From contig NZ_CP069620.1 in assembly GCF_026109735.1 (NCBI RefSeq), positions 3,100,001 to 3,164,000 of the forward strand: a stretch of 64,000 nucleotides of DNA, read 5' to 3'. Within the stretch, counting starts at the first letter, position 1. Every line of letters starts with the position of its first letter. Source of the stretch: Salinimicrobium tongyeongense. GTDB lineage: Bacteria > Bacteroidota > Bacteroidia > Flavobacteriales > Flavobacteriaceae. A program made the translations under genes and the position numbers. Shown here piece by piece: positions 24,881 through 34,331 of the stretch. The notes under the pieces were generated by a model. That model ran no database searches. It was not told the origin of the DNA and saw nothing but the letters and a program-made list of their open reading frames with translations.

Positions 24881-25483
24881 ATGAAAATAGATTTTAGTAA
24901 AGATAAAGACGGTTTAGTTCCTGCGATCATTCAGGATGCGGAGACCAGAAATGTTTTGATGCTGGGGTACATGAATGAAGAAGCCCTGGAAAAAACAAAA
25001 GAGACCAAAAAAGTGACATTTTTCAGCCGTAGCAAACAGCGACTTTGGACCAAAGGGGAAGAAAGTGGTAATTTTCTTCATTTGATTGACCTGAAGGTGG
25101 ATTGTGATAATGATACTTTACTCATTTCAGTAAATCCTGAAGGGCCAACCTGCCATACGGGAACCGACACCTGCTGGGGAGAAAATAATACTTCAGAAAT
25201 GACATTTTTGGCTACTTTGGAAGAGGTGATCGCCGACAGAAGGTCAAATCCTGAAAATGAAAAGAGCTACGTGGCTTCATTGTTCAGAAGCGGAATGAAC
25301 AAAATTGCCCAAAAAGTGGGAGAGGAGGCTGTTGAAGTTGTTATTGAGGCAAAAGATGAAAATGATGACCTGTTCCTCAATGAAAGTGCCGATCTGCTCT
25401 TCCATTATTTAATATTGTTGCAGGCAAAAGGCTACAGGCTTAGCGATGTTACACGTATTTTGAGCTCCAGGCACAGCAAATAA
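24881..25483 (+). CDS. hisI: bifunctional phosphoribosyl-AMP cyclohydrolase / phosphoribosyl-ATP pyrophosphatase
   Basis: Steps two and three of histidine synthesis (often called hisIE). The 200-aa protein has the cyclohydrolase half (to about residue 105) with VLMLGYMNEEAL, TFFSRSKQRLWTKGEESGNFL, DCDNDTLLI and GPTCHTGTDTCW (metal Cys ligands), and the pyrophosphohydrolase half with SYVASLFRSGMNKIAQKVGEEAVEVVIEAKDE. I start at 24881 because the longer frame to 24812 reads through the repeat at 24811-24843. Two copies of the GACATTTTT motif lie in its coding sequence. It is the last gene of the operon. Confidence 0.95.
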   Translation: MKIDFSKDKDGLVPAIIQDAETRNVLMLGYMNEEALEKTKETKKVTFFSRSKQRLWTKGEESGNFLHLIDLKVDCDNDTLLISVNPEGPTCHTGTDTCWGENNTSEMTFLATLEEVIADRRSNPENEKSYVASLFRSGMNKIAQKVGEEAVEVVIEAKDENDDLFLNESADLLFHYLILLQAKGYRLSDVTRILSSRHSK

Positions 25484-25487
25484 AAAA

Positions 25488-25515
25488 ACAGCCTGTGATT
25501 TGATTCACAGGCTGT
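25488..25515. terminator. bidirectional terminator between hisIE and clpC
   Basis: ACAGCCTGTGA pairs with TCACAGGCTGT around a 6-base loop, with seven A on the left. The T-run is on the minus strand, so it mainly serves clpC, which ends at 25537, but can also stall the his transcript. Confidence 0.8.
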
Positions 25516-25536
25516 TATGGTATTTAAAATCAACTT

Positions 25537-28098
25537 TTACTTCGAGTCTTCGGAATTCTTTTCCTTTTTGGCCTTTTCAACCTTTATGGTCAATTCCTTC
25601 TTCTCTTCGTCGAGATCCATAAATACTTTGTCTCCTTCAGAAATATGGGAAGTGATGATCTCTTCGGCCAGGGCGTCTTCAATATATTTTTGAATGGCCC
25701 GGTTCAAAGGTCGCGCTCCATACTGCTTGTCAAAACCTTTTTCAGCAATATAATCTTTGGCTTTTGAACTTAGTTCAAGATCGTAACCCAAAGCTCCAAT
25801 TCTTCCGAAGAGTTTTTCGAGTTCAATATCTATGATCTTGTGGATGTCTTCCTGCTCAAGTGGATTGAAGATCACCACATCGTCTACACGGTTGAGAAAC
25901 TCGGGCGCAAAGGCCTTTTTAAGGGCGCTTTCAATAACACTACGGGCATTCTCGTCCATCTGGTTCTTTCTTGCAGAAGTTCCAAATCCAACTCCCTGTC
26001 CAAAATCCTTCAGCTTTCTTGCTCCAATATTGGAGGTCATGATGATGATGGTATTCCTGAAGTCGATCTTGCGACCAAGGCTGTCGGTTAAATACCCGTC
26101 GTCAAGCACCTGCAAGAGCATGTTAAACACATCGGGGTGGGCTTTTTCCACTTCGTCGAGCAGGATCACTGCGTAAGGTTTTCTACGTACCTTCTCGGTT
26201 AACTGTCCGCCTTCTTCGTAACCTACATATCCCGGAGGTGCTCCAATTAATCTGCTCACGGCAAATTTTTCCATGTACTCACTCATGTCGATGCGTATCA
26301 AAGCATCTTCATTGTCGAATAACTCGCGGGAAAGGATCTTTGCCAGCTGGGTTTTACCAACCCCGGTTTGCCCGAGGAAGATAAAGGAACCAATAGGCTT
26401 GTTTGGATCTTTTAGGCCGGCGCGGTTACGCTGGATGGCTTTCACCACCTTACCAACAGCATCATCCTGCCCAATCACTTTTCCTTTAATAAGTTCCGGT
26501 AACTTGTACAGTTTGTTGATCTCGGTTTGTGCTATCCTGTTAACCGGGACGCCGGTCATCATTGATACCACATCGGCAACATTATCTTCGGTTACTGTTT
26601 CCCTGTGCAGTTTAGATTCTTCTTCCCAGCGGGCCTGGGCCTGGGCTAGGTCTTTTTCTATATTCTTTTCGTCATCGCGCAGTTTGGCAGCTTCTTCGTA
26701 TTTCTGCTTTTTAACCACGGTGTTTTTAAGTTCACGTACTTCTTCAAGCTTGCGCTCCAGTTCAAGGATTTGTTTTGGAACGTCAATGTTGGTAATGTGA
26801 ACCCGGGATCCGGCTTCATCTAACGCATCTATAGCCTTATCTGGCAGAAATCTGTCGGTCATGTACCTGCTTGTCAGTTTCACACAGGCTTCAATGGCTT
26901 CATCGGTATAGGTGACATTATGATGTTCCTCGTACTTATCTTTGATATTATTGAGTATTTCAATAGTTTCTTCGATAGAGGTGGGTTCTACGATCACTTT
27001 TTGGAAACGGCGTTCTAAAGCACCGTCTTTTTCAATATACTGCCTGTACTCATCGAGCGTAGTAGCGCCAATACATTGAATTTCACCCCTGGCCAGTGCT
27101 GGTTTGAACATGTTGCTGGCATCGAGACTACCTGTGGCGCCACCGGCACCTACTATAGTGTGTATCTCATCGATAAAGAGAATGATGTCATCATTCTTCT
27201 CAAGTTCGTTCATAACGGCTTTCATCCTTTCCTCAAACTGGCCGCGGTACTTGGTTCCTGCAACTAAACTGGCAAGGTCTAGCGTTACTACGCGTTTGTC
27301 AAAAAGGATCCTTGAGACCTTTCTTTTTACAATTCTAAGGGCAAGGCCTTCGGCAATGGCCGATTTTCCTACTCCCGGCTCTCCAATAAGCAGCGGGTTG
27401 TTCTTTTTTCTTCGGCTCAAGATCTGGGAAACGCGTTCGATCTCTTTCTCGCGACCTACCACAGGGTCGAGTTTATCAAGTTCTGCAAGCGCCGTGAGAT
27501 CCCTTCCGAAGTTATCTAGAACCGGCGTCTTGGATTTCTTTGTAGATTTTCCGGGGGTACCGGCAAAAGGATTGCTTTTCCCGGAATCCTCAGAGCCTGC
27601 GTCTTCATCTGAAAATGATTCGGCAGTAGGGGAGTCCATATAATCATCGTCATTGGTGATCATGTACTTGAACTGGTCTTTTACCCCGTCATAATCTACT
27701 TTTAACTTGTTAAGAAGTTTGGTGGTGGGATCGTTCTCATTCCTCAAAATGCACAGTAGCAGGTGAGCCGTATTAATGGAAGTGCTTTGGAAAAGCTTGG
27801 CTTCCAAAAATGTGGTTTTAAGGGCCCTTTCTGCCTGGCGGGTTAAGTGAAGATTTCTCTTCTCGTTAGATTCTACAGCCACATCTGGATTTGCGGGGCT
27901 AAGAATCTCTACTTTTCTTCTTAAATGAGTGAGGTCAACATCCAGGGCATTAAGTATATTAATGGCTTTACCATCACCGTCCCTTAGAAGACCCAGCATT
28001 AAATGCTCTGTGCCTATAAAGTCATGGCCAAGCCTTAAGGCTTCTTCCTTGCTGTAGGCAATCACATCTTTTACTCTTGGTGAAAAATTATCATCCAT
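25537..28098 (-). CDS. clpC: ATP-dependent Clp protease ATP-binding subunit ClpC
   Basis: Hsp100 unfoldase that feeds proteins to ClpP. The 853-aa protein has two N-terminal Clp repeats (about residues 1-150), an acidic Ser/Asp-rich linker (150-190), a first AAA+ domain with Walker A GEPGVGKSA (near residue 239), a UVR-like middle segment (KQKYEEAAKLRDDEKNIEKDL), and a second AAA+ domain with GQTGVGKTQ, DMSEYMEKFAVSRLIGAPPGYVGYEEGG and GARPLNRAIQKYIED. The linker and UVR motif make it ClpC rather than ClpB or ClpA. It is divergent from gyrA; an imperfect palindrome at 28129-28148 lies in its leader. Confidence 0.95.
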   Translation of the reverse strand: MDDNFSPRVKDVIAYSKEEALRLGHDFIGTEHLMLGLLRDGDGKAINILNALDVDLTHLRRKVEILSPANPDVAVESNEKRNLHLTRQAERALKTTFLEAKLFQSTSINTAHLLLCILRNENDPTTKLLNKLKVDYDGVKDQFKYMITNDDDYMDSPTAESFSDEDAGSEDSGKSNPFAGTPGKSTKKSKTPVLDNFGRDLTALAELDKLDPVVGREKEIERVSQILSRRKKNNPLLIGEPGVGKSAIAEGLALRIVKRKVSRILFDKRVVTLDLASLVAGTKYRGQFEERMKAVMNELEKNDDIILFIDEIHTIVGAGGATGSLDASNMFKPALARGEIQCIGATTLDEYRQYIEKDGALERRFQKVIVEPTSIEETIEILNNIKDKYEEHHNVTYTDEAIEACVKLTSRYMTDRFLPDKAIDALDEAGSRVHITNIDVPKQILELERKLEEVRELKNTVVKKQKYEEAAKLRDDEKNIEKDLAQAQARWEEESKLHRETVTEDNVADVVSMMTGVPVNRIAQTEINKLYKLPELIKGKVIGQDDAVGKVVKAIQRNRAGLKDPNKPIGSFIFLGQTGVGKTQLAKILSRELFDNEDALIRIDMSEYMEKFAVSRLIGAPPGYVGYEEGGQLTEKVRRKPYAVILLDEVEKAHPDVFNMLLQVLDDGYLTDSLGRKIDFRNTIIIMTSNIGARKLKDFGQGVGFGTSARKNQMDENARSVIESALKKAFAPEFLNRVDDVVIFNPLEQEDIHKIIDIELEKLFGRIGALGYDLELSSKAKDYIAEKGFDKQYGARPLNRAIQKYIEDALAEEIITSHISEGDKVFMDLDEEKKELTIKVEKAKKEKNSEDSK

Positions 28099-28128
28099 GT
28101 TAATTCCTTTCTCTCTTGATTATGTTTA

Positions 28129-28148
28129 TACGGGTTTCAAAAACCGTA
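28129..28148. promoter_or_regulatory. imperfect palindrome upstream of clpC
   Basis: TACGGGTTTCAAAAACCGTA: TACGG(G)TTT and AAACCGTA are complementary apart from one extra G. It lies 31 bases before the clpC ATG. It may be an operator of a heat-stress or other repressor, or part of a leader hairpin. No known CtsR or HrcA site matches. Confidence 0.35.
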
Positions 28149-28357
28149 CCCGATTCTATAAAGTTTGTTTTTATGAAGTAAAGCTAATTGACGAATTTGG
28201 ATCATTAAAACAAAGCAGAATGTAATGAACTTATTAACCAAGCACAACTAAAAATTTGTTAATAAAATACAAGAAAACCTCAATGAATAGTGCGCCCGGG
28301 TGGGGTAAAATGCGTAAATTGGCACGTTAGATTTTTGAACCAAAATAACAGATATTT

Positions 28358-30913
28358 ATGGCTGAAGGAGAAAAGTTAATTCCTATCAATATTGAAGATG
28401 AAATGAAGTCGGCCTACATTGATTATTCAATGTCGGTCATTGTGTCACGTGCCCTGCCAGACGTTCGTGACGGTTTGAAACCGGTGCACCGCCGGGTATT
28501 ATATGGAATGTATGAACTGGGAGTACTATCCAACAGGGCTCACAAGAAATCTGCAAGAATTGTTGGGGAAGTTCTAGGTAAGTTTCACCCGCACGGGGAT
28601 TCTTCTGTGTATGACACTATGGTGCGCATGGCGCAGGAGTGGAGTTTGCGTTACATGCTTGTAGACGGGCAGGGGAACTTTGGTTCAATTGATGGAGACA
28701 GCCCTGCAGCAATGCGTTATACCGAAGCAAGGATGCGCAAAATAAGTGAAGATATGCTGGCCGATATCGACAAGGAAACGGTAGATATGCAGCTCAATTT
28801 TGATGATACTATCCATGAGCCTTCAGTTTTGCCTACCCGAATTCCTAACCTTCTTGTAAACGGCGCCAGCGGTATTGCGGTAGGTATGGCTACAAACATG
28901 CCCCCTCACAATCTTTCAGAAGTGGTTGATGGTATTGTAGCCTATATAGAAAACAACGACATTGAGGTAGATGAACTCATTGAACATGTAAAAGCCCCCG
29001 ATTTTCCTACCGGCGGTACTATTTACGGCTATGATGGGGTGCGGGAAGCTTTTAAAACCGGTCGTGGAAGGATTGTAATAAGAGCCAAGGCCCATACCGA
29101 AGAAGTGGCAGGGAAAGAAGCTATAGTAGTTACTGAAATCCCATACCAGGTCAATAAAGCGGAAATGATCAAGAAAACCGCTGAGCTTGTCAATGAAAAG
29201 AAAATAGAGGGTATTTCTCTCATCAGAGATGAATCTGACCGAAATGGTATGCGCATCGTTTATATTCTGAAAAGAGATGCGATCCCAAACATTGTACTCA
29301 ATTTACTGTATAAGCACACAGCGCTTCAAAGTTCTTTTAGTGTCAATAACATTGCGTTGGTGAACGGCCGTCCTCAAATGCTGAATTTGAGAGATATGAT
29401 CTACCATTTTGTAGAGCACCGTCATGAAGTTGTGGTGCGCCGTACAGAGTATGAGCTGAGAAAAGCTGAAGAGCGGGCACATATCCTTGAAGGTTTAATT
29501 ATTGCTTCAGATAATATTGACGAGGTAATTGCCTTAATTAGGGCTTCGAGCAATGCTGATGAAGCCCGTAGCAAGTTAATTGAGCGTTTCGAACTTACCG
29601 AGATCCAGGCTAAGGCGATAGTCGAGATGCGCTTAAGACAGCTTACTGGTCTTGAGCAGGACAAACTTCGTGCAGAGTACGAGGAGATCATGAAGACCAT
29701 TGAAGACCTTAAAGATATTCTTGCCCGTAAGGAGCGTAGAATGGAGGTGATCAAAGAAGAGATGCTCGAAGTGAAGGAAAAATATGGAGATGAGCGGCGA
29801 TCAAGCATAGAGTATGCCGGAGGTGACCTGAGCATGGAAGACATGATCCCCGATGAGCAGGTGGTGATCACCATTTCACACGCAGGGTATATTAAAAGGA
29901 CTTCGCTTACCGAATACAAAACCCAGAACAGGGGTGGAGTTGGCCAGAAAGGTTCTACCACGAGAAATGAAGACTTCCTCGAGAACCTGTTTATTGGAAC
30001 CAACCACCAGTACATGTTGTTCTTTACTGAAAAAGGCAAGTGCTTCTGGATGAGGGTTTTCGAGATTCCTGAAGGAAGTAAAACTTCAAAAGGAAGAGCA
30101 ATTCAGAATTTGATCAACCTGGAGCCGGATGATAAGCTTAAAGCTTTTATTTGTACTAAAGACCTGAAGGACGAAGAGTATATCAACAGTCATTATGTAA
30201 TGATGGCTACCAAGAAGGGACAGGTGAAAAAGACTTCCCTTGAACAATACTCAAGGCCAAGAACCAACGGTATTAATGCAATTACCATTCGTGAGGGTGA
30301 TGAGTTACTTGAAGCGAGATTAACTACAGGAGAAAGTCAAGTGATGCTGGCCTTGAGAAGCGGAAAAGCAATAAGGTTCGACGAAAGCAAGACGAGGCCA
30401 ATGGGTAGAAATGCTTCCGGGGTAAGGGGTATTACTCTGGCCGATGACACCGATGAGGTAGTAGGCATGATCACCATTGAGAACCCAATGGAAGAAACAG
30501 TACTTGTAGTTTCGGAAAACGGGTACGGAAAAAGGACCTATATAGATGACCCCGAAGATGGGGAGCCAATCTACAGAATCACCAACCGTGGTGGTAAAGG
30601 TGTAAAAACCATTTCTATTACGGCTAAAACAGGTAACCTGGTTGCCATTAAGAACGTAACAGACCTTGATGACCTTATGATCATTAATAAGTCGGGGCTT
30701 GCTATTAGAACTTCTGTGTCTAATTTAAGGGTCATGGGGCGTGCAACCCAGGGAGTTAGACTTATCAATTTAAGAAATAATGACTCTATTGCGGCAGTGG
30801 CTAAAGTGATTAATGAAGAGGAGGATGTTGAAGACGTAGCCGGTGACGCAACCCCCGAAATTACTGATCAAAATCAGGATGGCACAACTATTGCAAACGA
30901 TAGTGAGGAATAA
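28358..30913 (+). CDS. gyrA: DNA gyrase subunit A
   Basis: Type II topoisomerase breakage-reunion subunit. The 851-aa protein has the winged-helix/tower domain with [21 protein letters not shown], the quinolone-determining region [20 protein letters not shown], and active-site Tyr121 in [12 protein letters not shown]. Six C-terminal beta-pinwheel blades follow, with the GyrA box [10 protein letters not shown] near residue 525, which marks it as gyrase rather than topoisomerase IV. The residues equivalent to E. coli Ser83 and Asp87 are Ser82 and Asp86, the wild-type, drug-sensitive forms. The C-terminal tail is acidic. It is divergent from clpC. Confidence 0.97.
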   Translation: MAEGEKLIPINIEDEMKSAYIDYSMSVIVSRALPDVRDGLKPVHRRVLYGMYELGVLSNRAHKKSARIVGEVLGKFHPHGDSSVYDTMVRMAQEWSLRYMLVDGQGNFGSIDGDSPAAMRYTEARMRKISEDMLADIDKETVDMQLNFDDTIHEPSVLPTRIPNLLVNGASGIAVGMATNMPPHNLSEVVDGIVAYIENNDIEVDELIEHVKAPDFPTGGTIYGYDGVREAFKTGRGRIVIRAKAHTEEVAGKEAIVVTEIPYQVNKAEMIKKTAELVNEKKIEGISLIRDESDRNGMRIVYILKRDAIPNIVLNLLYKHTALQSSFSVNNIALVNGRPQMLNLRDMIYHFVEHRHEVVVRRTEYELRKAEERAHILEGLIIASDNIDEVIALIRASSNADEARSKLIERFELTEIQAKAIVEMRLRQLTGLEQDKLRAEYEEIMKTIEDLKDILARKERRMEVIKEEMLEVKEKYGDERRSSIEYAGGDLSMEDMIPDEQVVITISHAGYIKRTSLTEYKTQNRGGVGQKGSTTRNEDFLENLFIGTNHQYMLFFTEKGKCFWMRVFEIPEGSKTSKGRAIQNLINLEPDDKLKAFICTKDLKDEEYINSHYVMMATKKGQVKKTSLEQYSRPRTNGINAITIREGDELLEARLTTGESQVMLALRSGKAIRFDESKTRPMGRNASGVRGITLADDTDEVVGMITIENPMEETVLVVSENGYGKRTYIDDPEDGEPIYRITNRGGKGVKTISITAKTGNLVAIKNVTDLDDLMIINKSGLAIRTSVSNLRVMGRATQGVRLINLRNNDSIAAVAKVINEEEDVEDVAGDATPEITDQNQDGTTIANDSEE

Positions 30914-30935
30914 TTTTAAATCAAAACCAAAAAAG

Positions 30936-32210
30936 ATGAAAACCAGAATTTTAACGGCAGCACTCGCTATGTTTACTGTCGTATCATTTGCCCAAAAGAA
31001 GGAAATTAGACGAGCCGGTAAAGCGGTTGAAAAAGGAGAATATCAGGAAGCTAAGAATTACCTTCAGCAGGCAGAAGCACAGTTAGCTAGCGCTGACGAA
31101 GATGAAAAAGCTGATTTCTACCTTTACAGAGGATATGCGCTGGTAGGTAACGGACAAAATGTACCTACGGCCGACCTTATGGCAGCTTCAGAAGCTATGA
31201 AAAAAGCTAAAGAACTTGGTCATGGCGAGGCAGAACAGGGAATGGCTGCAGTAAGTAATGCATTGGTAAATGCAGCTATTGAAGACCAAAACGCTCAGAA
31301 CTTTTCAGAAGCTTCCAAAAAACTGGAAGCAAGCTATAGAATGAGCAACCGGGATACGGTATACCTTTATTATGCGGCTTCAAACGCTGTAAATGCAAAA
31401 GACTATGACCAGGCCTTAAAGTATTATGAGGAGCTTCAGGACATTGGTTTTACAGGAGAAGAAACTATTTATACCGCTGTAAATAAGGAAACCGGCGAAG
31501 AAGAGAGAATGGCTTCTAAAGAGCAAAGGGACCTTTTCGTGAAATCTGGTAACTACATCAATCCTCAGGATAAAAAAGAAGAGTCTAAAGAAGGAGAGAT
31601 TGCCAAGAACATCGCGCTTATCTATATTGAAAAAGGCGATAATGACAAGGCTGTTGCAGCCATGGAAAAAGCCAAACAGGCAAATCCTAATGATGCAGGC
31701 CTTATGCAGGCAGAAGCAGACATGTACTACAGAATGGGGGATATGGCAAAATACAGGGAAATCCTGGAAGAAGTAGTAAGCCAAAATCCAAATGATGCCA
31801 CTTTGTATTATAACATGGGGGTTAGTTCAGCAGAACTAGGAGAAAATGACCGTGCCGTAGAGTACTACAACAAAGCTCTTGAAATTGATCCTAGCATGCA
31901 CAATGCAAGAATCAATATAGCATTTGTGATCCTTTCTAAAGAAGCTCCCCTGGTAGAAGAGATGAACAGCCTTGGTATGAGCAAAGCCGATCAAAAGAAG
32001 TATGATGAATTGGCTAAAGAACGTCAGCAGATATACAGAGATGCCCTTCCGCACCTGGAAAAAGTTCTTGATAAAGACGCTGATAATATCGAAGCTGCCA
32101 GAACAATGATGAATATCTACTATCAGTTAAACGAGACTGAAAAGGCAGAAGAAATGAAAGCTAAGATCGCAGAACTTGAAGTTAATGCAGCTGCTGCTCC
32201 AAAACAATAA
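30936..32210 (+). CDS. secreted tetratricopeptide-repeat protein
   Basis: A 424-aa protein with a signal peptide (MKTRILTAALAMFTVVSFAQ, cleavage after about residue 19 or 20) and several TPR units: for instance EIRRAGKAVEKGEYQEAKNYLQQAEAQL, IALIYIEKGDNDKAVAAMEKAKQANPN, and ATLYYNMGVSSAELGENDRAVEYYNKALEIDPS. It should be periplasmic and act as a protein-interaction scaffold; partners are unknown. It follows gyrA after 22 bases in the same direction and ends at a strong terminator, so the two may be co-transcribed, as I recall in other flavobacteria. Start 30936 is chosen because it gives the signal peptide. Confidence 0.88.
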   Translation: MKTRILTAALAMFTVVSFAQKKEIRRAGKAVEKGEYQEAKNYLQQAEAQLASADEDEKADFYLYRGYALVGNGQNVPTADLMAASEAMKKAKELGHGEAEQGMAAVSNALVNAAIEDQNAQNFSEASKKLEASYRMSNRDTVYLYYAASNAVNAKDYDQALKYYEELQDIGFTGEETIYTAVNKETGEEERMASKEQRDLFVKSGNYINPQDKKEESKEGEIAKNIALIYIEKGDNDKAVAAMEKAKQANPNDAGLMQAEADMYYRMGDMAKYREILEEVVSQNPNDATLYYNMGVSSAELGENDRAVEYYNKALEIDPSMHNARINIAFVILSKEAPLVEEMNSLGMSKADQKKYDELAKERQQIYRDALPHLEKVLDKDADNIEAARTMMNIYYQLNETEKAEEMKAKIAELEVNAAAAPKQ

Positions 32211-32228
32211 TCAGGAGTCTTAACATAT

Positions 32229-32265
32229 AAAAAAAGCCCGTTCATTTTTTGAACGGGCTTTTTTT
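32229..32265. terminator. bidirectional terminator
   Basis: Perfect GCCCGTTC/GAACGGGC stem with a 7-base loop, seven A on the left and seven T on the right. It ends the gyrA/TPR transcript on the plus strand and overlaps the stop of the leftward C40 gene. Confidence 0.9.
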
Positions 32266-33010
32266 ATATGATCTTTTTGATCACTCTCAGCTTATGCGTG
32301 TGCCGGCGAAGTTCGGCATTGTATATCCCCGAGTGGTCTATACGATCAAGCCGCACTTTTCCGTCTACGTGTATAATGTAGTTGTCTCTCATCATAATGC
32401 CAACATGGTTAATAGATCCGTCGGGACTGTCAAAAAATGCCAGGTCTCCGGGTTCGCTTTCTTCAATAAAACTAAGTGATTCTCCCTGTTGGGCCTGCTG
32501 GGCAGCATTTCTGGCAAGCTTATAGCCATTCAGTTTGTAGACCATTTGGGTGAAACCACTGGCATCTATACCCATAGGGCTTTTTCCACCCCACATAAAT
32601 GGCGTATTGAGGTACAAAAAGGCCGTTTCTATAAGCCTTTCTTTTGGTTGAGCATTGATGGTCACTGCACCCGAATGTTCGTGTTTTAAAAGGCCAGCGG
32701 CGTTGAGTACAGATCCAATAGGAATTGGAATAAGTTGTCCTTCGCTCGTGACAAACTCCATCAGGTCTGCTGAAAGCTGAAGTTCTTCTGCTTTTAACCG
32801 GTCATATTCCGCCTGAGAGATTTTTAGCAGTTGTTTGTTGTCGATCCAGGCTTCAAGGTCTTCAAAAGAAGTGCGAATTCTTGACCATTTTCCTCTTTCT
32901 TCCAGAACCTTAAAGGTTTCCCCGTAAAGCAGCTGACTAACCATTTCGGCGGTGTGCGCAGGTTCTGCTCTTAGCGGAACCGTGCCTAAAATACAAATGG
33001 CATATTGCAT
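32264..33010 (-). CDS. NlpC/P60 (C40) family protein with catalytic Cys replaced by Ala
   Basis: A 248-aa protein with an SH3-like N-terminal domain (VPLRAEPAHTAEMVSQLLYGETFKVLEERGKWSRI), a middle region, and a C-terminal NlpC/P60 domain. Family members cut stem peptides of peptidoglycan with a Cys-His-His triad. Here the motif that should read D-C-S-G reads GIDASGFTQMVYKL with Ala150 (codon GCC, 32561-32563). The other triad positions remain: His202 in INHVGIMM and His214 in YIIHVDGK. No signal peptide is visible, as is usual in these flavobacterial forms. It may be a binding pseudo-enzyme. It is followed, 25 bases upstream on the same strand, by thiolase. Confidence 0.88.
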   Translation of the reverse strand: MQYAICILGTVPLRAEPAHTAEMVSQLLYGETFKVLEERGKWSRIRTSFEDLEAWIDNKQLLKISQAEYDRLKAEELQLSADLMEFVTSEGQLIPIPIGSVLNAAGLLKHEHSGAVTINAQPKERLIETAFLYLNTPFMWGGKSPMGIDASGFTQMVYKLNGYKLARNAAQQAQQGESLSFIEESEPGDLAFFDSPDGSINHVGIMMRDNYIIHVDGKVRLDRIDHSGIYNAELRRHTHKLRVIKKII

Positions 33011-33035
33011 TAAAAAAGATGCTTTCTAACCTGAA

Positions 33036-34217
33036 TTATTGTGGACGTTCAATAACAATAGCCGAAGCACCACCGCCACCATTACAAATGGCTGCAGCAC
33101 CTATTTTTGCGTTGTTTTGTTCCAGTACGCTTAATAGGGTGATGATAATTCTTACCCCCGAACAACCAAGAGGATGACCTAAAGAAACGGCACCTCCATT
33201 CACATTGGTGTTTTTATCGGTAAGGCCTAAAATTTTCATGTTGGCCAGGCCAACCACCGAAAATGCTTCATTGAATTCAAAAAAGTCAACTTCTTCCTGA
33301 GAAATTTTGGCCTTTTTGAGGGCTTTAGGGAGTGCTATGGCCGGAGCGGTAGTAAATTTCTCCGGGTCCTGGGCAGCATCTGCAAATCCTTTAATGCTCG
33401 CCAGAACTTTTAATCCCAGTTCTTCAGCCTTTTCACGGCTCATAAGCACCACTGCACCCGCACCATCGTTGATAGTAGACGCATTGGCAGCTGTTACCGT
33501 ACCCTCTTTAGAAAAAGCCGGGCGTAAAGAAGCCAGCTTGTCCATTTTTACATTTTTGTATTCTTCATCCTCTTTTACTATAACAGGCTCTCCCTTTCGC
33601 TGGGGCACTTCTACAGGAACAACTTCATTATCAAATTTTCCTTCTTTCCAGGCTTTTGCAGATCTTTCGTAGGACTGTGCCGCAAATTTATCCTGGTCTT
33701 CTCTTGTAAACTCGTGTTCAATGGCACAATTATCGGCACAAACGCCCATGGCAAGTTGATTATACGCATCCATGAGTCCGTCTTTCTGTAGTCCGTCAAT
33801 CATCGTGGCAGGTCCAAATTTCTGCCCGTTTCTTAGGTGAAGGTAGTGAGGTATCATGCTCATGTTCTCCATTCCGCCCGCAACTATAATGTCGGCATCC
33901 CCCAGGGCTATAGATTGGGCTCCCTGCATCACTGCTTTCATCCCGCTCGCGCAAACTTTATTTACGGTGGTGCATGGAACAGAGTAAGGAATACCGGCAC
34001 CCAAAGCCGCCTGTCTTGCAGGAGCCTGGCCTAAACCTGCCTGCACCACATTTCCCATAAGTACCTCGTCTACCATTTCAGGTTTGAGATTGATCTTCTC
34101 AAGAGCTCCTTTTATTGCTGTTGATCCCAGTTTGGTCGCGGGTATGGTGGATAAGCTGCCCAAAAAACTTCCTATGGGAGTTCTGGCTGCGCTTACTATG
34201 ACTACTTCCTTATTCAT
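33036..34217 (-). CDS. acetyl-CoA C-acetyltransferase (thiolase)
   Basis: A 393-aa thiolase that condenses or cleaves acetoacetyl-CoA or longer acyl-CoA. Catalytic Cys89 sits in TTVNKVCASGMKAVMQGAQSIALG, the His in FFEFNEAFSVV(G), and the C-terminal Cys in NVNGGAVSLGHPLGCSGVRI; CNGGGGASAIVIE ends the protein. Whether it is biosynthetic (AtoB/PhaA-like) or degradative (FadA-like) cannot be told from sequence alone, but the length and motifs fit acetyl-CoA acetyltransferase best. The downstream C40 gene starts 25 bases after it. Confidence 0.95.
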   Translation of the reverse strand: MNKEVVIVSAARTPIGSFLGSLSTIPATKLGSTAIKGALEKINLKPEMVDEVLMGNVVQAGLGQAPARQAALGAGIPYSVPCTTVNKVCASGMKAVMQGAQSIALGDADIIVAGGMENMSMIPHYLHLRNGQKFGPATMIDGLQKDGLMDAYNQLAMGVCADNCAIEHEFTREDQDKFAAQSYERSAKAWKEGKFDNEVVPVEVPQRKGEPVIVKEDEEYKNVKMDKLASLRPAFSKEGTVTAANASTINDGAGAVVLMSREKAEELGLKVLASIKGFADAAQDPEKFTTAPAIALPKALKKAKISQEEVDFFEFNEAFSVVGLANMKILGLTDKNTNVNGGAVSLGHPLGCSGVRIIITLLSVLEQNNAKIGAAAICNGGGGASAIVIERPQ

Positions 34218-34306
34218 GGTTTAGAGGATTAAGATTTTACTTTTTGCGAATTTAATCATTTTATAAGGAAGAAACCAACGGGTTCTCCACAGCCAGCTTT
34301 TTTTAG

Positions 34307-34314
34307 TACTTTTG
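34307..34314 (+). promoter_or_regulatory. -10 element of pgpH-like gene
   Basis: TACTTTTG, 17 bases upstream of the ATG at 34332; exact TAnnTTTG match. Confidence 0.55.
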
Positions 34315-34331
34315 ATAAGAGATAGCCCGGC

